A stretch of DNA of 64,000 bases from Lactarius indigo. Its lineage: Eukaryota; Basidiomycota; Agaricomycetes; Russulales; Russulaceae. Made by a program: the position numbers and the translations under genes. Shown here piece by piece: positions 1 to 8,523 of this stretch. Numbering within the stretch: the first letter of the stretch is position 1; each line of letters starts with the position of its first letter. The DNA is taken from NCBI GenBank assembly GCA_025766275.1, contig JAFKAC010000002.1:62001-126000 (forward strand), in the 5' to 3' direction. The notes below the pieces were generated by a model, which ran no database searches, was not told the DNA's origin, and saw nothing but the letters and a program-made list of their open reading frames with translations.

Positions 1-3000
1 ACGCACTCCCTGATCCAATGGTATCGGACGTCGAGGTGTTTGACTCGGTCATGGAATGCCTGGTCACCACTGAGGATTATGGCTGCTGAGTTGTCGCAGA
101 GGAGTTTGGAAGGGGTTTTCAGCTCATGGCCCAGTTCAGTCAGAAGGTTGCGCAGCCAGATCAGTTCTCTGCTTGCCTCAGATACCGCTATGTATTCGGC
201 TGCGCATGTTGATGTGGCGATGGTCTTTTGTTTCTTTGACGACCAGGATACCATGCCGCTGCCAAGTGAGAAGCAGTATCCCCCAACCGATCGCCGACCT
301 TGCGGGCCGGGGTCGTTGGCGTAGTCCAAGTCGCTGTATCCCAGAAGGTTTGGTGAGCTGTCGGTGCCGCCAAGACGCAGTGCCAAGTTTCTCGTGCCCT
401 TTAGATAGCGCACCACTCGTACTGCAGCTTGCCAGTGGGTTTCACAGTAACAATTGACGAAGCGTGACAGTTTACTGACAGCGAAGGCGATGTCAAGCCG
501 TGAGCTGCTGGCAACGTACATGAGGGATCCTACTAGGGAGTGGTACGGGAGTGAGTCTAGGCGTTCTTGCTCCCCCTCATCCAGTGGCGTCTGGGGGTCA
601 GGTGGGACAAGCTGAGCGCCATGCACCATTGGCATGTTTGCGGGCTTGGCATCGGTCTGATGGTAAGTGGTGATGATCTTGTCGATCAAGGCTTTCTGAC
701 TGAGTAGGATGGTACCAGCGATAGCGTCACGTTCAAGGGCAATTCCGACGACCAGTTTGGCTGCACCAAGTGCAGTAATTTGCCAGGTGGACTCAAGCTC
801 GGACTGGAACAGCTGAGTCTCAGCATCACTGGATGAAACAGCCAGCATGTTGTCAACATGTACCGCAACAAAAGTCGTCGCCGCGCCAGACTGTTGTACA
901 TAGACGCACCACTCACAGTTGATGTGGCGGAAGCCCCACCTCAGGAAGGACACGTGCAGCGTCTTGTTCCAGATATGAGAGGACTGCTTCATGCCATAGA
1001 GCCCACGTCGAAGTTTCCATACATGGTCGCTGCCAGCGGTTGCGAAGCCAGGCAGCTGCTCCATGTACTGCACTTCATTGTTGGGCAGAACACCATTCAG
1101 GAATGCCGTTTTCACGTCATACTGTTCGATGCACCAACCATTGCAGGCTGCAAGATGGAGTATGGTGCGTAGAGATTCGAGGCGTGCAGTGGGCGAGGTG
1201 GTGTCAGTGTAGTCCCTCCCCCAAACCTGCTGGAAACCCTTCGCAACCCAACGAACCTTGTGCCTGACAGGTACACCGTGTTCGTTGCGCTTCAGGTGGC
1301 AGACGAACTTGCCCCGAAGTATTTTGCAGTCAGGAGGCACGGCAGATTGGGGAATGACCTGGAAGACATCCATTTCTTCCAGGCTGCGAATTTCCGACCG
1401 AGCACCTTCCATCCACTTGTCAACGTCCTCCGAAGCGATCGCCTCATGCCACGTTGGTGAGTCAGGGTCTTCGACATCGACGAGGTATGCAGTGTCGATC
1501 GGATCACTGATCTCGCCTTTGTGTGCCGGACTGTCAGCCTGCGATGGCCTTGGCTCCAAGCCATCGCTGGTTTCCTGTCTGGTGGGCGCAGGTACGTGGA
1601 TGCGTGTGGATCTGTGGGGAGGAGGATCATCGGTTTGTGGTACACATAGGGGCGCCGAAGAGGACGCGTCAGCATCCGTCGCGGCAGGCTGTGGTGTGTT
1701 CAGGGGCTCATCGGCGTTAGTGTGATCCAGGGGGTTCAGAGTCACCCCCGGACGGAAAGGGCGAGAGGTGTCGTTGAGATGTTCAATGAACTTGATGTGG
1801 TGCGTGTCCACAATGCGGCTGGTTGCCCTATTCCAGCATCAATATGCCTTGGAATTGGGTGTGTAACCGATCAGCACACATTCAGTGGAACGGGTGGCGA
1901 TCTTCAGGTTTGGGCCGAAGATCAGCACATATGCATGACATCTGATCTCACGCAGGTGGGAGAGGTTTGGTTTCGCGCTGAACCACAGTTCGAATGGCAA
2001 TTGTCCCACAAGTGCGCACGAGGCCATTAGGGTGGTTAGATAGGAGGCAGTCACAATGAATTCGTCCCACAGTTGTAAGGGGGCACCACAGGCCAAGCGC
2101 ATGGTGCACGCCTTATCTATCAGTGTTCAATGGAGATGCTCCACGCAACCGTTCTGCGTGGACTTGTGGGGAGCGGTGAACTGGTGCGTGACCCCCCGAT
2201 CAGCACACCAGCGTGCCATATCCGCGGAGCGGAGCTCCCCATTGTCCATCAGAACATATTGCACCTTCTCACCGGTCTGCGTTTCAACAGCAGCCAACCA
2301 GTCATGGAACGCTGGAAGAGTGTCAGACCTAGCCTTAAGTAGGCAGGTCCAGTTGTAACCGGAGTAGTCGTCAATGAAGTTCATTATGTATCTGAAGCTG
2401 GAGCGAGACATGACCGAGTGCAGCCCCGACAGGTCAATATGTACGCGCTCCAATTGGCTCGTTGCTCGCACACCCTCCCACTCTTTTGGTACATGGCTGC
2501 GCGCCTGTTTGCCACGAAAACAATAATCACAAGCTGATGGTGCAAGCGACATGTCAACAGGCATACCTGCGGCAGTTCCATCACGGGCCATGCTTAGGAT
2601 GGTTTGATGGTTTGCATGACCGAGGCATCTGTGCCACGTTTCCAAATTGGGAATGGTATGGAGGCTATGCAGTGCGTGTTGCGGGCCGTCTGAGGTCAGG
2701 GTGGTTTGGACAACTGAGCTTGGGAGAGCGTATAGGTTTGAGGGGCCGGGTGCGCAATCCACGATGACCTGCCCATTCGCGCTCATAAGTTGGCAGTGGC
2801 CAGATTGGAAGAGTGTCGTGTAGCTGGCCTGGTTGAGTTGGTGGATGGAGACAAGGCGCACGGTGGCATCAGGGACATAGAGGGCGTTCCGGAGCTGCAG
2901 CCACACATTGGATTCTGGAAGGAAGACGTCAATGCTGCTGATCCCCATGGCATGCACCACGGTGCTTCCTACGCCAGCGATCTTGCGTGGCTCACGGAGG

Positions 3001-4763
3001 TGGGTGATGGTGCTGAAATCACTGTGCAGGCAGCTGATGTGACTGGACACTCCGGAGTCCAGAAAGAAAGGCATCTCGGACGGGCGGCTGATCAGTGCAG
3101 TATCATGCTCAACAGAGGCGATCAGCATCATGTCTGTGTCCAGCAGTGTCTCCCCGGAGTTGCTGGGGGCCCAGTCGGGGAACTCCCCCTGATCGGGTGT
3201 GCTCGGCACAGTGTCTGGTGTAAGTGTAACGGCGATGGCGGCGGTTGTTTTGTTGTCAGGGTGATATCGGATGCCACCGATCCATAGGTTGCCGTCGTCA
3301 TTGACACGCAGGGAGGAGCCAGGAGTCTGCGTACTTGGCCCTTGGTCTCCGGGGGTTCTGCTGCGGAGACAGGATGCGTCTCGAGCGGTGTGTTGCCATG
3401 TGATGGCCTCAAACATGGAGAGGCCTTCCATCTTGCCTCCCGGAGCAACACAGAATTCAATGGTGTGGCTGGTTCGCTTGCAATTAGGGCAAATGATGGT
3501 CCGCGGCAGCATATGTGCTGGTAGGGCAAGCGAGGAGGAGGGCATGGAAGCTTGAACGTGGGCGAGTTCTGCGGCTCACATCTCGAAGTGGTGCAACATA
3601 CGGGCTTCGAGTAGCTCCACTGAAATGGAGCCATCTATAAGGGCAGGGGTTAGCCTGTCGTGAACTGCAGGATGCGACGTCTTCACATTCAGTAAGAGGA
3701 AAAGTAGGCCCAAGCGATGGATGTCGACGTGGCCGATGCTTTCGATGCGATATATGAGATCGCAGTAAGTTGTCATAGCCGCCTCAAATTTTATGGGGTC
3801 GTCGTCAAACGTGATGCTCATCAGTTTCTGGATGAGCTGTAGCTGCGTCATGCCGCTGCGCTTCTCGTGCCGTGCACGCAGGGAGCGGAAGGCTTCGGCT
3901 GAGGTTGCACAGGTTGCAATGTGCAGTATGTCCACAGAGTACATGTGGGTCTGCATGTAGCCCAGGATCATGTGGTCATTGCCATTCCAGTATCGATGGT
4001 TCAGGGGTTCAGTTGTCTCATCGGGGCAAGGTAACAGCCCGAGTGGGTACTCATTGAGCTGGGACATCGCTAGTGCGTGGAGCAAGAAACACGACCACTC
4101 CAGCCAGTTTCCAGTGGATAGGGAAAGCTTGAGCTCTGACAGCCATGTGGGCAGGCCTGCCAACGATTCGCGTCTGATCATGCCAGATGCCGTGGACATG
4201 GCAGGGTTCGCTGGTGTGCGTGTCATCTGGACAGTCGGTTGGGGAACTGCGGGAGCTGCCATGCGCTGGGGGGTGGCAGATGTGCGATGGCTGCGATGGC
4301 TGCGGGAGCTCCTGGGGCCAGACCGACACGGAGGAGATGACTGCATACTTTCAGATGAGGAGGGTGATTCAGAGTCCAGGCTGTGGGATCAATGAGGTCG
4401 GTGGTGTGAGTGGACAGCCCACAGTTGTGGGGGTACATATGGGCGCGTAAGTCCATCAGATGACTCGTGCGTGCGTGCCCGGCAGTACTCATGAGGAGGA
4501 GTGTCTCGGGATATTGTGATGAAGTGTCATCTGGAAGGTAGTGGAGCCAATGGGGCAGCCGGCGGTGTTAGGGACATCGACGAGTCATGGTGGTCTCTGG
4601 GGATTGAGTTGGGGACAGTGTGCCTCAAATGTGATGTGGAGTCGATGTTGATGTGCCGGGAGTTATTATTATCGTTATCGGTGTTTGATTCTTCAATTGG
4701 GGGGAGTTTGGAGAGACTCGTCAAGGAGCTTGGGACAGACCAGGGGTTTGTTTTGACAGACAT
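1..4763 (-). pseudogene. Ty1/copia Gag-Pol polyprotein, decayed, runs off the left edge
   Basis: One minus-strand reading frame runs from an ATG at 4763 to the window edge. It is broken only by five TGA codons (4527-4529, 4389-4391, 3576-3578, 2127-2129, 1839-1841), with no TAA or TAG. Order of domains: Gag; a CX2CX4HX4C zinc knuckle near 3450-3490; a retropepsin LDSG motif near 3055; the GAG-pre-integrase HRCLGH motif; integrase with HIDLSG, DNGE and the NGxVE glutamate; then reverse transcriptase and the start of RNase H at the edge. The domain order PR-IN-RT-RH is diagnostic for Ty1/copia. The polymerase motif reads HVDN instead of YVDD, so one catalytic Asp is lost. The stops fit CGA (Arg) to TGA transitions; for example the second integrase stop falls in the usual VERLHRTL context. 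The element cannot make an active polymerase. The 3' end and 3' LTR lie outside the window. Confidence 0.93.
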
Positions 4764-5005
4764 GATGAGGCAAATGGTATTCTGACTGATTCTAAGAGCG
4801 AAGACAGGAGACGAGATGATTGCGAGACGACGACGATAATGGTGCGATTCTGTAAGACAATATGATCATGAGACGACTTTGGTGCTGATTATGAGACAAC
4901 TTTGAGAGAAGACGAATGTAACAGGGGGATTAACAAGCGGCAGATGGGCAAAACACCAGTCTGAGGGGTCCAGGAAAGTCGGCGGGTCGCAGCTAGAGAC
5001 CCGCA
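4764..5005 (-). other. 5' leader of the left copia element
   Basis: About 240 bases lie between the primer binding site and the Gag ATG on the minus strand. I see no ORF worth calling. Near 4981-5004 there is a short inverted repeat (GCGGGTC / GACCCGC) just inside the primer binding site. Confidence 0.5.
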
Positions 5006-5017
5006 GGGCCCATAACC
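5006..5017 (-). other. Copia primer binding site, half-tRNA-iMet type
   Basis: The minus strand reads GGTTATGGGCCC. The same 12-mer follows the 5' LTRs of copia-F (30948) and copia-H (38743). Drosophila copia is known to be primed by a fragment of initiator tRNA-Met through a very similar site. Its position upstream of gag fixes the element's orientation and marks the inner edge of its 5' LTR. Confidence 0.8.
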
Positions 5018-5187
5018 TTTTGAGATCCTAATACAACCCTCAGTACGCGGAAGCGGGCAAACTGCAATTATTGATTACAAACCTAATACAACTGAGGTGG
5101 GTTATTAATACAAACTTTACAGTAATGCGGACGATATCAAAACTTACCCCTCAGTATGTGGAAGCGGGTGAACTGAGGGGTTGAAAC
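5018..5187 (-). repeat. Probable 5' LTR fragment of the left copia element
   Basis: This stretch abuts the primer binding site, where the 5' LTR must end (a TG at 5021 may be the terminus). It is cut by gypsy-A at 5187, and the rest may continue after 21090. No second copy is in the window, so the outer end cannot be set. It holds two 27-bp imperfect direct repeats (5038-5064 and 5149-5175) that differ mainly at CpG/TpG positions. Confidence 0.6.
5183..5187. repeat. Target-site duplication of gypsy-A (left copy)
   Basis: GAAAC directly precedes the 5' LTR and is repeated at 21086-21090 directly after the 3' LTR. A 5-bp duplication is the normal length for Ty3/gypsy integrases. Confidence 0.92.
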
Positions 5188-5760
5188 TGTTACAATTTTC
5201 TTTGGACTCGTTCTTTCGCATATCGCTGTTCCCTTCCCCACACTATACGAGCCCTGTACGATTACGCAGACCTTATGACTATCCGGTTCCTATCGTGCGT
5301 CTTACTTATCGATGTTCCTTTCTGATAAAGTTCGACATGTGCTAGTTTCCGTCATGTTCCCAATCACGCGCGATCCCGCGTGATTTACCCTTATTCCTAG
5401 TACGATATCCCTTTGTTCTCTTTATGTCCTGTCCATTGTTCCGAGACTGACAATGGCGCCATCTGTTTGTAGTCACCACATTGGCCATTATCTATTTAAA
5501 CCTAGTCCTATCTAGCTTGTATGGTAGACTAGACTTCTTGTGTAATACTACACTCGAATGCCTCTGTGCCCTCATCGTCTTGCGAACCCCCCTTGCCTTT
5601 GCCAGACCTTCGAGTCTTGGCCTTCCTCTACGATCCAAGTGACCGCCGTCCTTGTGATCCTTGTGCATCATCTCGCTGAAGCCAAGCCTTGGAGCTTGCA
5701 CTACCATTATTCGACTGACTCAGTACAGGTCGTACGCAACGCCCCTGTAGTGGCGTTACA
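5188..5760 (+). repeat. Gypsy-A 5' LTR
   Basis: The LTR begins TGTTAC and ends GTTACA. It holds a TATTTAA box at 5493-5499 and the inferred transcript start at 5526. U3 contains a 9-bp-arm inverted repeat (AATCACGCG / CGCGTGATT, 5362-5385). Related copies are the 3' LTR at 20513-21085, the gypsy-E1 and -E2 3' LTRs, and the solo LTR at 54865-55429. Confidence 0.95.
5493..5536 (+). promoter_or_regulatory. Gypsy-A TATA box and inferred transcript start / self-primer 11-mer
   Basis: TATTTAA lies at 5493-5499. AGACTAGACTT at 5526-5536 begins 33 bp downstream and is exactly complementary to the 11-mer at 5763-5773 next to the LTR. In Tf1-type self-priming the first 11 nt of the mRNA are the primer, so the transcript start is inferred to be 5526. 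Confidence 0.7.
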
Positions 5761-5764
5761 TTAA
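5558..5764 (+). other. Leader uORF across R/U5 of gypsy-A
   Basis: An ATG at 5558 opens 68 codons that end in a TAA at the primer binding site, 17 nt before the Gag GTG start. The ATGCC-TTC/CT-GTGC context around the start recurs in the E1, E2 and D LTRs, but the uORF closes early in E1, so its peptide is not conserved. It may matter for reinitiation at the Gag start; this is inference. Confidence 0.35.
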
Positions 5765-5773
5765 GTCTAGTCT
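5763..5773 (+). other. Gypsy-A self-primer binding site
   Basis: AAGTCTAGTCT starts two bases after the 5' LTR. It is the exact reverse complement of the 11-mer at the inferred transcript start in the LTR (5526-5536). Gypsy-B has a matching pair with a different sequence. Confidence 0.72.
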
Positions 5774-5781
5774 CTTACACC

Positions 5782-6221
5782 GTGGCTCTCACCAGCCAAA
5801 GCCGAACCAAGTTTGTCCAGGAATACCTGGAACGACACACCAACGACGACCTCCGATCTTCAATCAAAGGAACGGCCACTTGGAGGAACACTCCCCATGA
5901 CACAGGCTACTACATCTTCGACCCTGACAAAAACACCTACGAACCCATCGAATATATCAAAGATCAACACGTCTGGGCCTACGTCGCCTATTCAGACAAA
6001 AAGAACTCTTGGTATTCAATCAAACCAGTACCCGCATCTCTTGGGCTCAGACCAGGAAAAACCCGAATACAAGGCATCGACGTCGACTCTGACGTTGCAG
6101 AACCCAACTCAGACAGTGAAAACCCAGACCCCACTCTCACACCTACTATCACCAGAACAGTCGACTTCGCATCATATGCCAACATGTCCACCACCCAATC
6201 CCAACTCGCAACCACCCTCAC
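5782..6221 (+). pseudogene. Gypsy-A Gag, 5' part (split by gypsy-B)
   Basis: The frame opens with GTG in the context ACC-GTG-G and contains no ATG until codon 133. The first 110 or so codons hold the conserved N-terminal domain (GYY, then PIEYI, then W..V, then KPVP) shared with gypsy-B and, more distantly, with gypsy-C and -D. The last codon is interrupted at 6221; the frame resumes at 14204 after gypsy-B and its duplicated CTCAC, and the phase is exact (two bases before, one after). This shows that gypsy-B inserted into an open gag frame. Confidence 0.82.
6217..6221. repeat. Target-site duplication of gypsy-B (left copy)
   Basis: CTCAC precedes the 5' LTR and recurs at 14199-14203 right after the 3' LTR. 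Confidence 0.93.
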
Positions 6222-6504
6222 TGTTACAGACTGGACTTGTTTTCAACTTTACTTTAATTTCTTACTTACACTTGCGTTCGCGGGAAAGTCTTTCCTTTCT
6301 TGGTTTTCCCTTTTTCGGACTTGCGGCGCACTAGGAGCCTTAAGATTCTCTCCTAGTGCAAAGTGAGACAATGAGACACTCATTGTCCTTATTAGTCTTT
6401 ATTACTACTATACTTGGGCTAAATGCACCCTTTTATGGCAGGTGTCTCATTTCTATTTTTAACTTTGAGACATGTCTCACTTGCCTTTTATATCCTCGCT
6501 TCTT

Positions 6505-6633
6505 CTCACACTTACTGCGGATAGCTGTGCACACTTTCTTCTTTTTCCCGTGCCTGCTGCGGATTGCTGTACTTTCTTCTCACGCTTGCTGCGGATTGCT
6601 GTGTTACTTCTCACGCTTGCTGCGGATTGCGCC
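6505..6633 (+). repeat. Four imperfect direct repeats in gypsy-B U3
   Basis: Units of about 23 bp built on TTGCTGCGGATTGCTGT start near 6505, 6547, 6579 and 6611, ending 33 bp before the TATA box. The 3' LTR carries the same cluster at 13763-13891. Repeated U3 units often bind transcription factors in LTR elements; that role here is inference. Confidence 0.75.
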
Positions 6634-6665
6634 ATTTGTTTGTTCCGCACAAACAAACCCTTTTC

Positions 6666-6711
6666 TATATAAGTCGTGGCCCTAGGTAGCTTGTATCCTT
6701 AGACTCGACTT
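6666..6711 (+). promoter_or_regulatory. Gypsy-B TATA box and inferred transcript start / self-primer 11-mer
   Basis: TATATAA is at 6666-6672. AGACTCGACTT at 6701-6711 starts 35 bp downstream and pairs exactly with 6943-6953. Compared with gypsy-A, the change from CTAG to CTCG in the centre is matched in the binding site. Confidence 0.72.
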
Positions 6712-6942
6712 CTTTACCATCACAGTATACATTGTTTTCCCATTCCCTTGGGGTAACTCTCTACTGAACCGTCGAACCTCTTGAACCCCTGAACTCCTCT
6801 CACATCTTGAGTATTGTGTCATACTCTGAGATCCTTGTTAACCACTTAAACCTTGCCATTATCGGCTGAACCCTCGCTCATTGACATAGAAAGACCAGAC
6901 TTGCTCACGCCGAGCTGAACGTTCCTACTGTAACGTTACATT

Positions 6943-6953
6943 AAGTCGAGTCT
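6943..6953 (+). other. Gypsy-B self-primer binding site
   Basis: AAGTCGAGTCT begins two bases after the 5' LTR and is the exact complement of 6701-6711. Its distance from the LTR is the same as in gypsy-A, -C and -D. Confidence 0.74.
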
Positions 6954-6960
6954 CTCCACC

Positions 6961-8523
6961 CTGGCTTCAAAACTAGGAAGCAGGAGCCGTTCCCAGTTCA
7001 AACCAGAATTCATCACCAGAAGAACAGAAGACGATCTCTCTGACAACATCAAGGGAGTAGCCATCTGGAAAACCTACGACGAAACTGAAGGATATTACGT
7101 TTGGAGCAAAGAAGACAACGGATATATTCCTATTGAATACATAGAAGACAAACGACTTTGGGTAGTCATCGCACAATCAACCAAAGACCACAAGTGGTTC
7201 TCTGTCAAACCAGTACCACTAGAATTCGGACTTGGTCCATATAGAAACAACCCAGTTGGCATAGTTGTCGACTCAGATACAGAAGAACCTGCTCAGGATT
7301 CGGATCAACATCAATCCCCTGTTGCATCAGTGGAAGCTACGTCAGGTGTCCCCTCTTTAGCCCCACAAGAACCCATAGATTCAGGTGCTCGCACACCAAC
7401 AAACTCAAGCATTAGAATGACAAGCACAGCCACACAAATCAACACCTCAATCACCCACACCCCTAGTGGAGGTGGCAGTAGCAAAGGCGGAGGTGGAGGT
7501 GGAGGTGGAGGTGGAGGTGGAGGCGGTGGAGGAATCCCTGCTGGAAGAGCCCCACCTTTAGCCCCCCCTCCTGCCGGAGATAAATTAACAGGCCTACCAC
7601 CAAAAGAATTCACTGGAGACCGAGCCCACAGCAAGAAATTCCTAAAAGAGTTCACCTTCTACCGGGCCCTCAATGGATCAATCGAGCAAATGAGAAACCC
7701 CTATCTCAGATGCATTGTCTTCCTCTCCCTAATACGAGGAGACTTGGTTGATGACTGGGTTATGGAACAAAGTGACTGGCTTACTGATGAACTTGCTGGA
7801 GGACGGGCCACAACAGAAGAAGACCTGTGGATCACCATCCTAGATCGCTTCCAGGCTGCTTACACAGACGTTGCAGAGAAACAGAAGGCACAGAAGGCAC
7901 TCCAAGCAGTCAAAATGGAGAATGGAGACCTTGACACCTATATTGCTCAGTTCGCCGCCCTTGCAAAGAAGGCAGGATATGGTGCAGATGAAGAAGGAAC
8001 CCTGGATATTTTCTCACGGGGTCTACCTGAAAAACTGGTCAGGAACATCATACAGTTCGACCACCCAGATGACTGGAAAGAATGGACCCAATCAGCCAGA
8101 AAGCACCATCAAGACTTCATCAATCTCCAAAATCGCTTTGGGATCAAAAAGGAAACTAAAGCCGGATTCACAAAAGGGCAATGGAACAATGCCTTTAAAG
8201 TCAAACCACGTGACCCAAATGCAATGGACATAGGAAGAACTCAAAGAGGAGCTGCAGGAAGAGCAGCCCTCACTGAAACCGAAAAACAGAAGCTCCAAGC
8301 AGAAGGGCGCTGTTTCCGTTGCAAGAAACAGGGGCACATATCGCGAAACTGCCCTGACAAACCAGCCAAACTTGCAGAAGCATCAACTACACCCTCTGCA
8401 CCATCCACCACAAAGACCAAAGAGGAACTAGCAAATGAGATGTGGGGGACTCTGATGGCACAGAGTGAGGAAGTGCGAGCACTGCTCGTAGAGAAAGCCT
8501 TTGCTGAGAAGGATTTTTCGTAG
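6961..8523 (+). CDS. Gypsy-B Gag, probable non-AUG (CTG) start
   Basis: This is the capsid/nucleocapsid protein of the element. The frame opens at 6934, and a CTG at 6961 sits in an excellent context (CCACC-CTG-G). No ATG occurs in any frame from the inferred transcript start (6701) until 7417, where an in-frame ATG lies at codon 153. The segment before that ATG encodes a domain conserved in gypsy-A (GYY, PIEYI, W, KPVP), so it is evidently translated. Then come a glycine run (about 7480-7535), a retrotransposon capsid region, and a CX2CX4HX4C zinc knuckle (CFRCKKQGHISRNC, 8311-8352). The frame ends with TAG at 8521-8523, just after the slippery site. The choice of CTG over a spliced leader is inference; a short form from 7417 is also likely. 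Confidence 0.85.
   Translation: MASKLGSRSRSQFKPEFITRRTEDDLSDNIKGVAIWKTYDETEGYYVWSKEDNGYIPIEYIEDKRLWVVIAQSTKDHKWFSVKPVPLEFGLGPYRNNPVGIVVDSDTEEPAQDSDQHQSPVASVEATSGVPSLAPQEPIDSGARTPTNSSIRMTSTATQINTSITHTPSGGGSSKGGGGGGGGGGGGGGGGIPAGRAPPLAPPPAGDKLTGLPPKEFTGDRAHSKKFLKEFTFYRALNGSIEQMRNPYLRCIVFLSLIRGDLVDDWVMEQSDWLTDELAGGRATTEEDLWITILDRFQAAYTDVAEKQKAQKALQAVKMENGDLDTYIAQFAALAKKAGYGADEEGTLDIFSRGLPEKLVRNIIQFDHPDDWKEWTQSARKHHQDFINLQNRFGIKKETKAGFTKGQWNNAFKVKPRDPNAMDIGRTQRGAAGRAALTETEKQKLQAEGRCFRCKKQGHISRNCPDKPAKLAEASTTPSAPSTTKTKEELANEMWGTLMAQSEEVRALLVEKAFAEKDFS
8511..8517 (+). other. Probable -1 ribosomal frameshift site, gypsy-B
   Basis: G-GAT-TTT is in the Gag frame four nucleotides before the Gag stop. 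A -1 slip continues as F-V-G-S-N-P-A-A-W in the Pol frame, matching the Pol start of the other families. It resembles the GGATTTA site of MMTV. A GC-rich stretch with possible pairing (GGCTC / GAGC) follows. Confidence 0.65.

Larger units (their letters stand above)
6222..6940 (+). repeat. Gypsy-B 5' LTR
   Basis: The LTR is 719 bp, begins TGTTACAG and ends CGTTACA. It is offset by exactly 7258 from the 3' copy, and I saw no mismatch. It contains a U3 repeat cluster, TATATAA at 6666-6672 and the inferred start at 6701. The R/U5 part has no ATG. Confidence 0.96.

Noticed and set aside
1..4763. TGA as a reassigned or recoded codon, since all stops are TGA
   Set aside because: The intact elements use TGA as well as TAG and TAA as normal terminators (for example gypsy-C Gag ends at TGA), and LTR differences show the same CpG-to-TpG bias outside coding sequence.
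5782..6366. A 194-codon ORF starting at the gypsy-A Gag GTG
   Set aside because: Its last 50 codons are gypsy-B LTR sequence; the true Gag frame continues after gypsy-B at 14204.
6356..6685. A 109-codon ORF in the gypsy-B LTR, identical at 13614-13943
   Set aside because: It lies in U3 with the direct repeats, upstream of the TATA box, and repeats only because the LTR repeats.
7311..7655. Minus-strand ORF with a polyproline run opposite gypsy-B Gag
   Set aside because: It is the complement of the Gag polyglycine stretch and has no other support.
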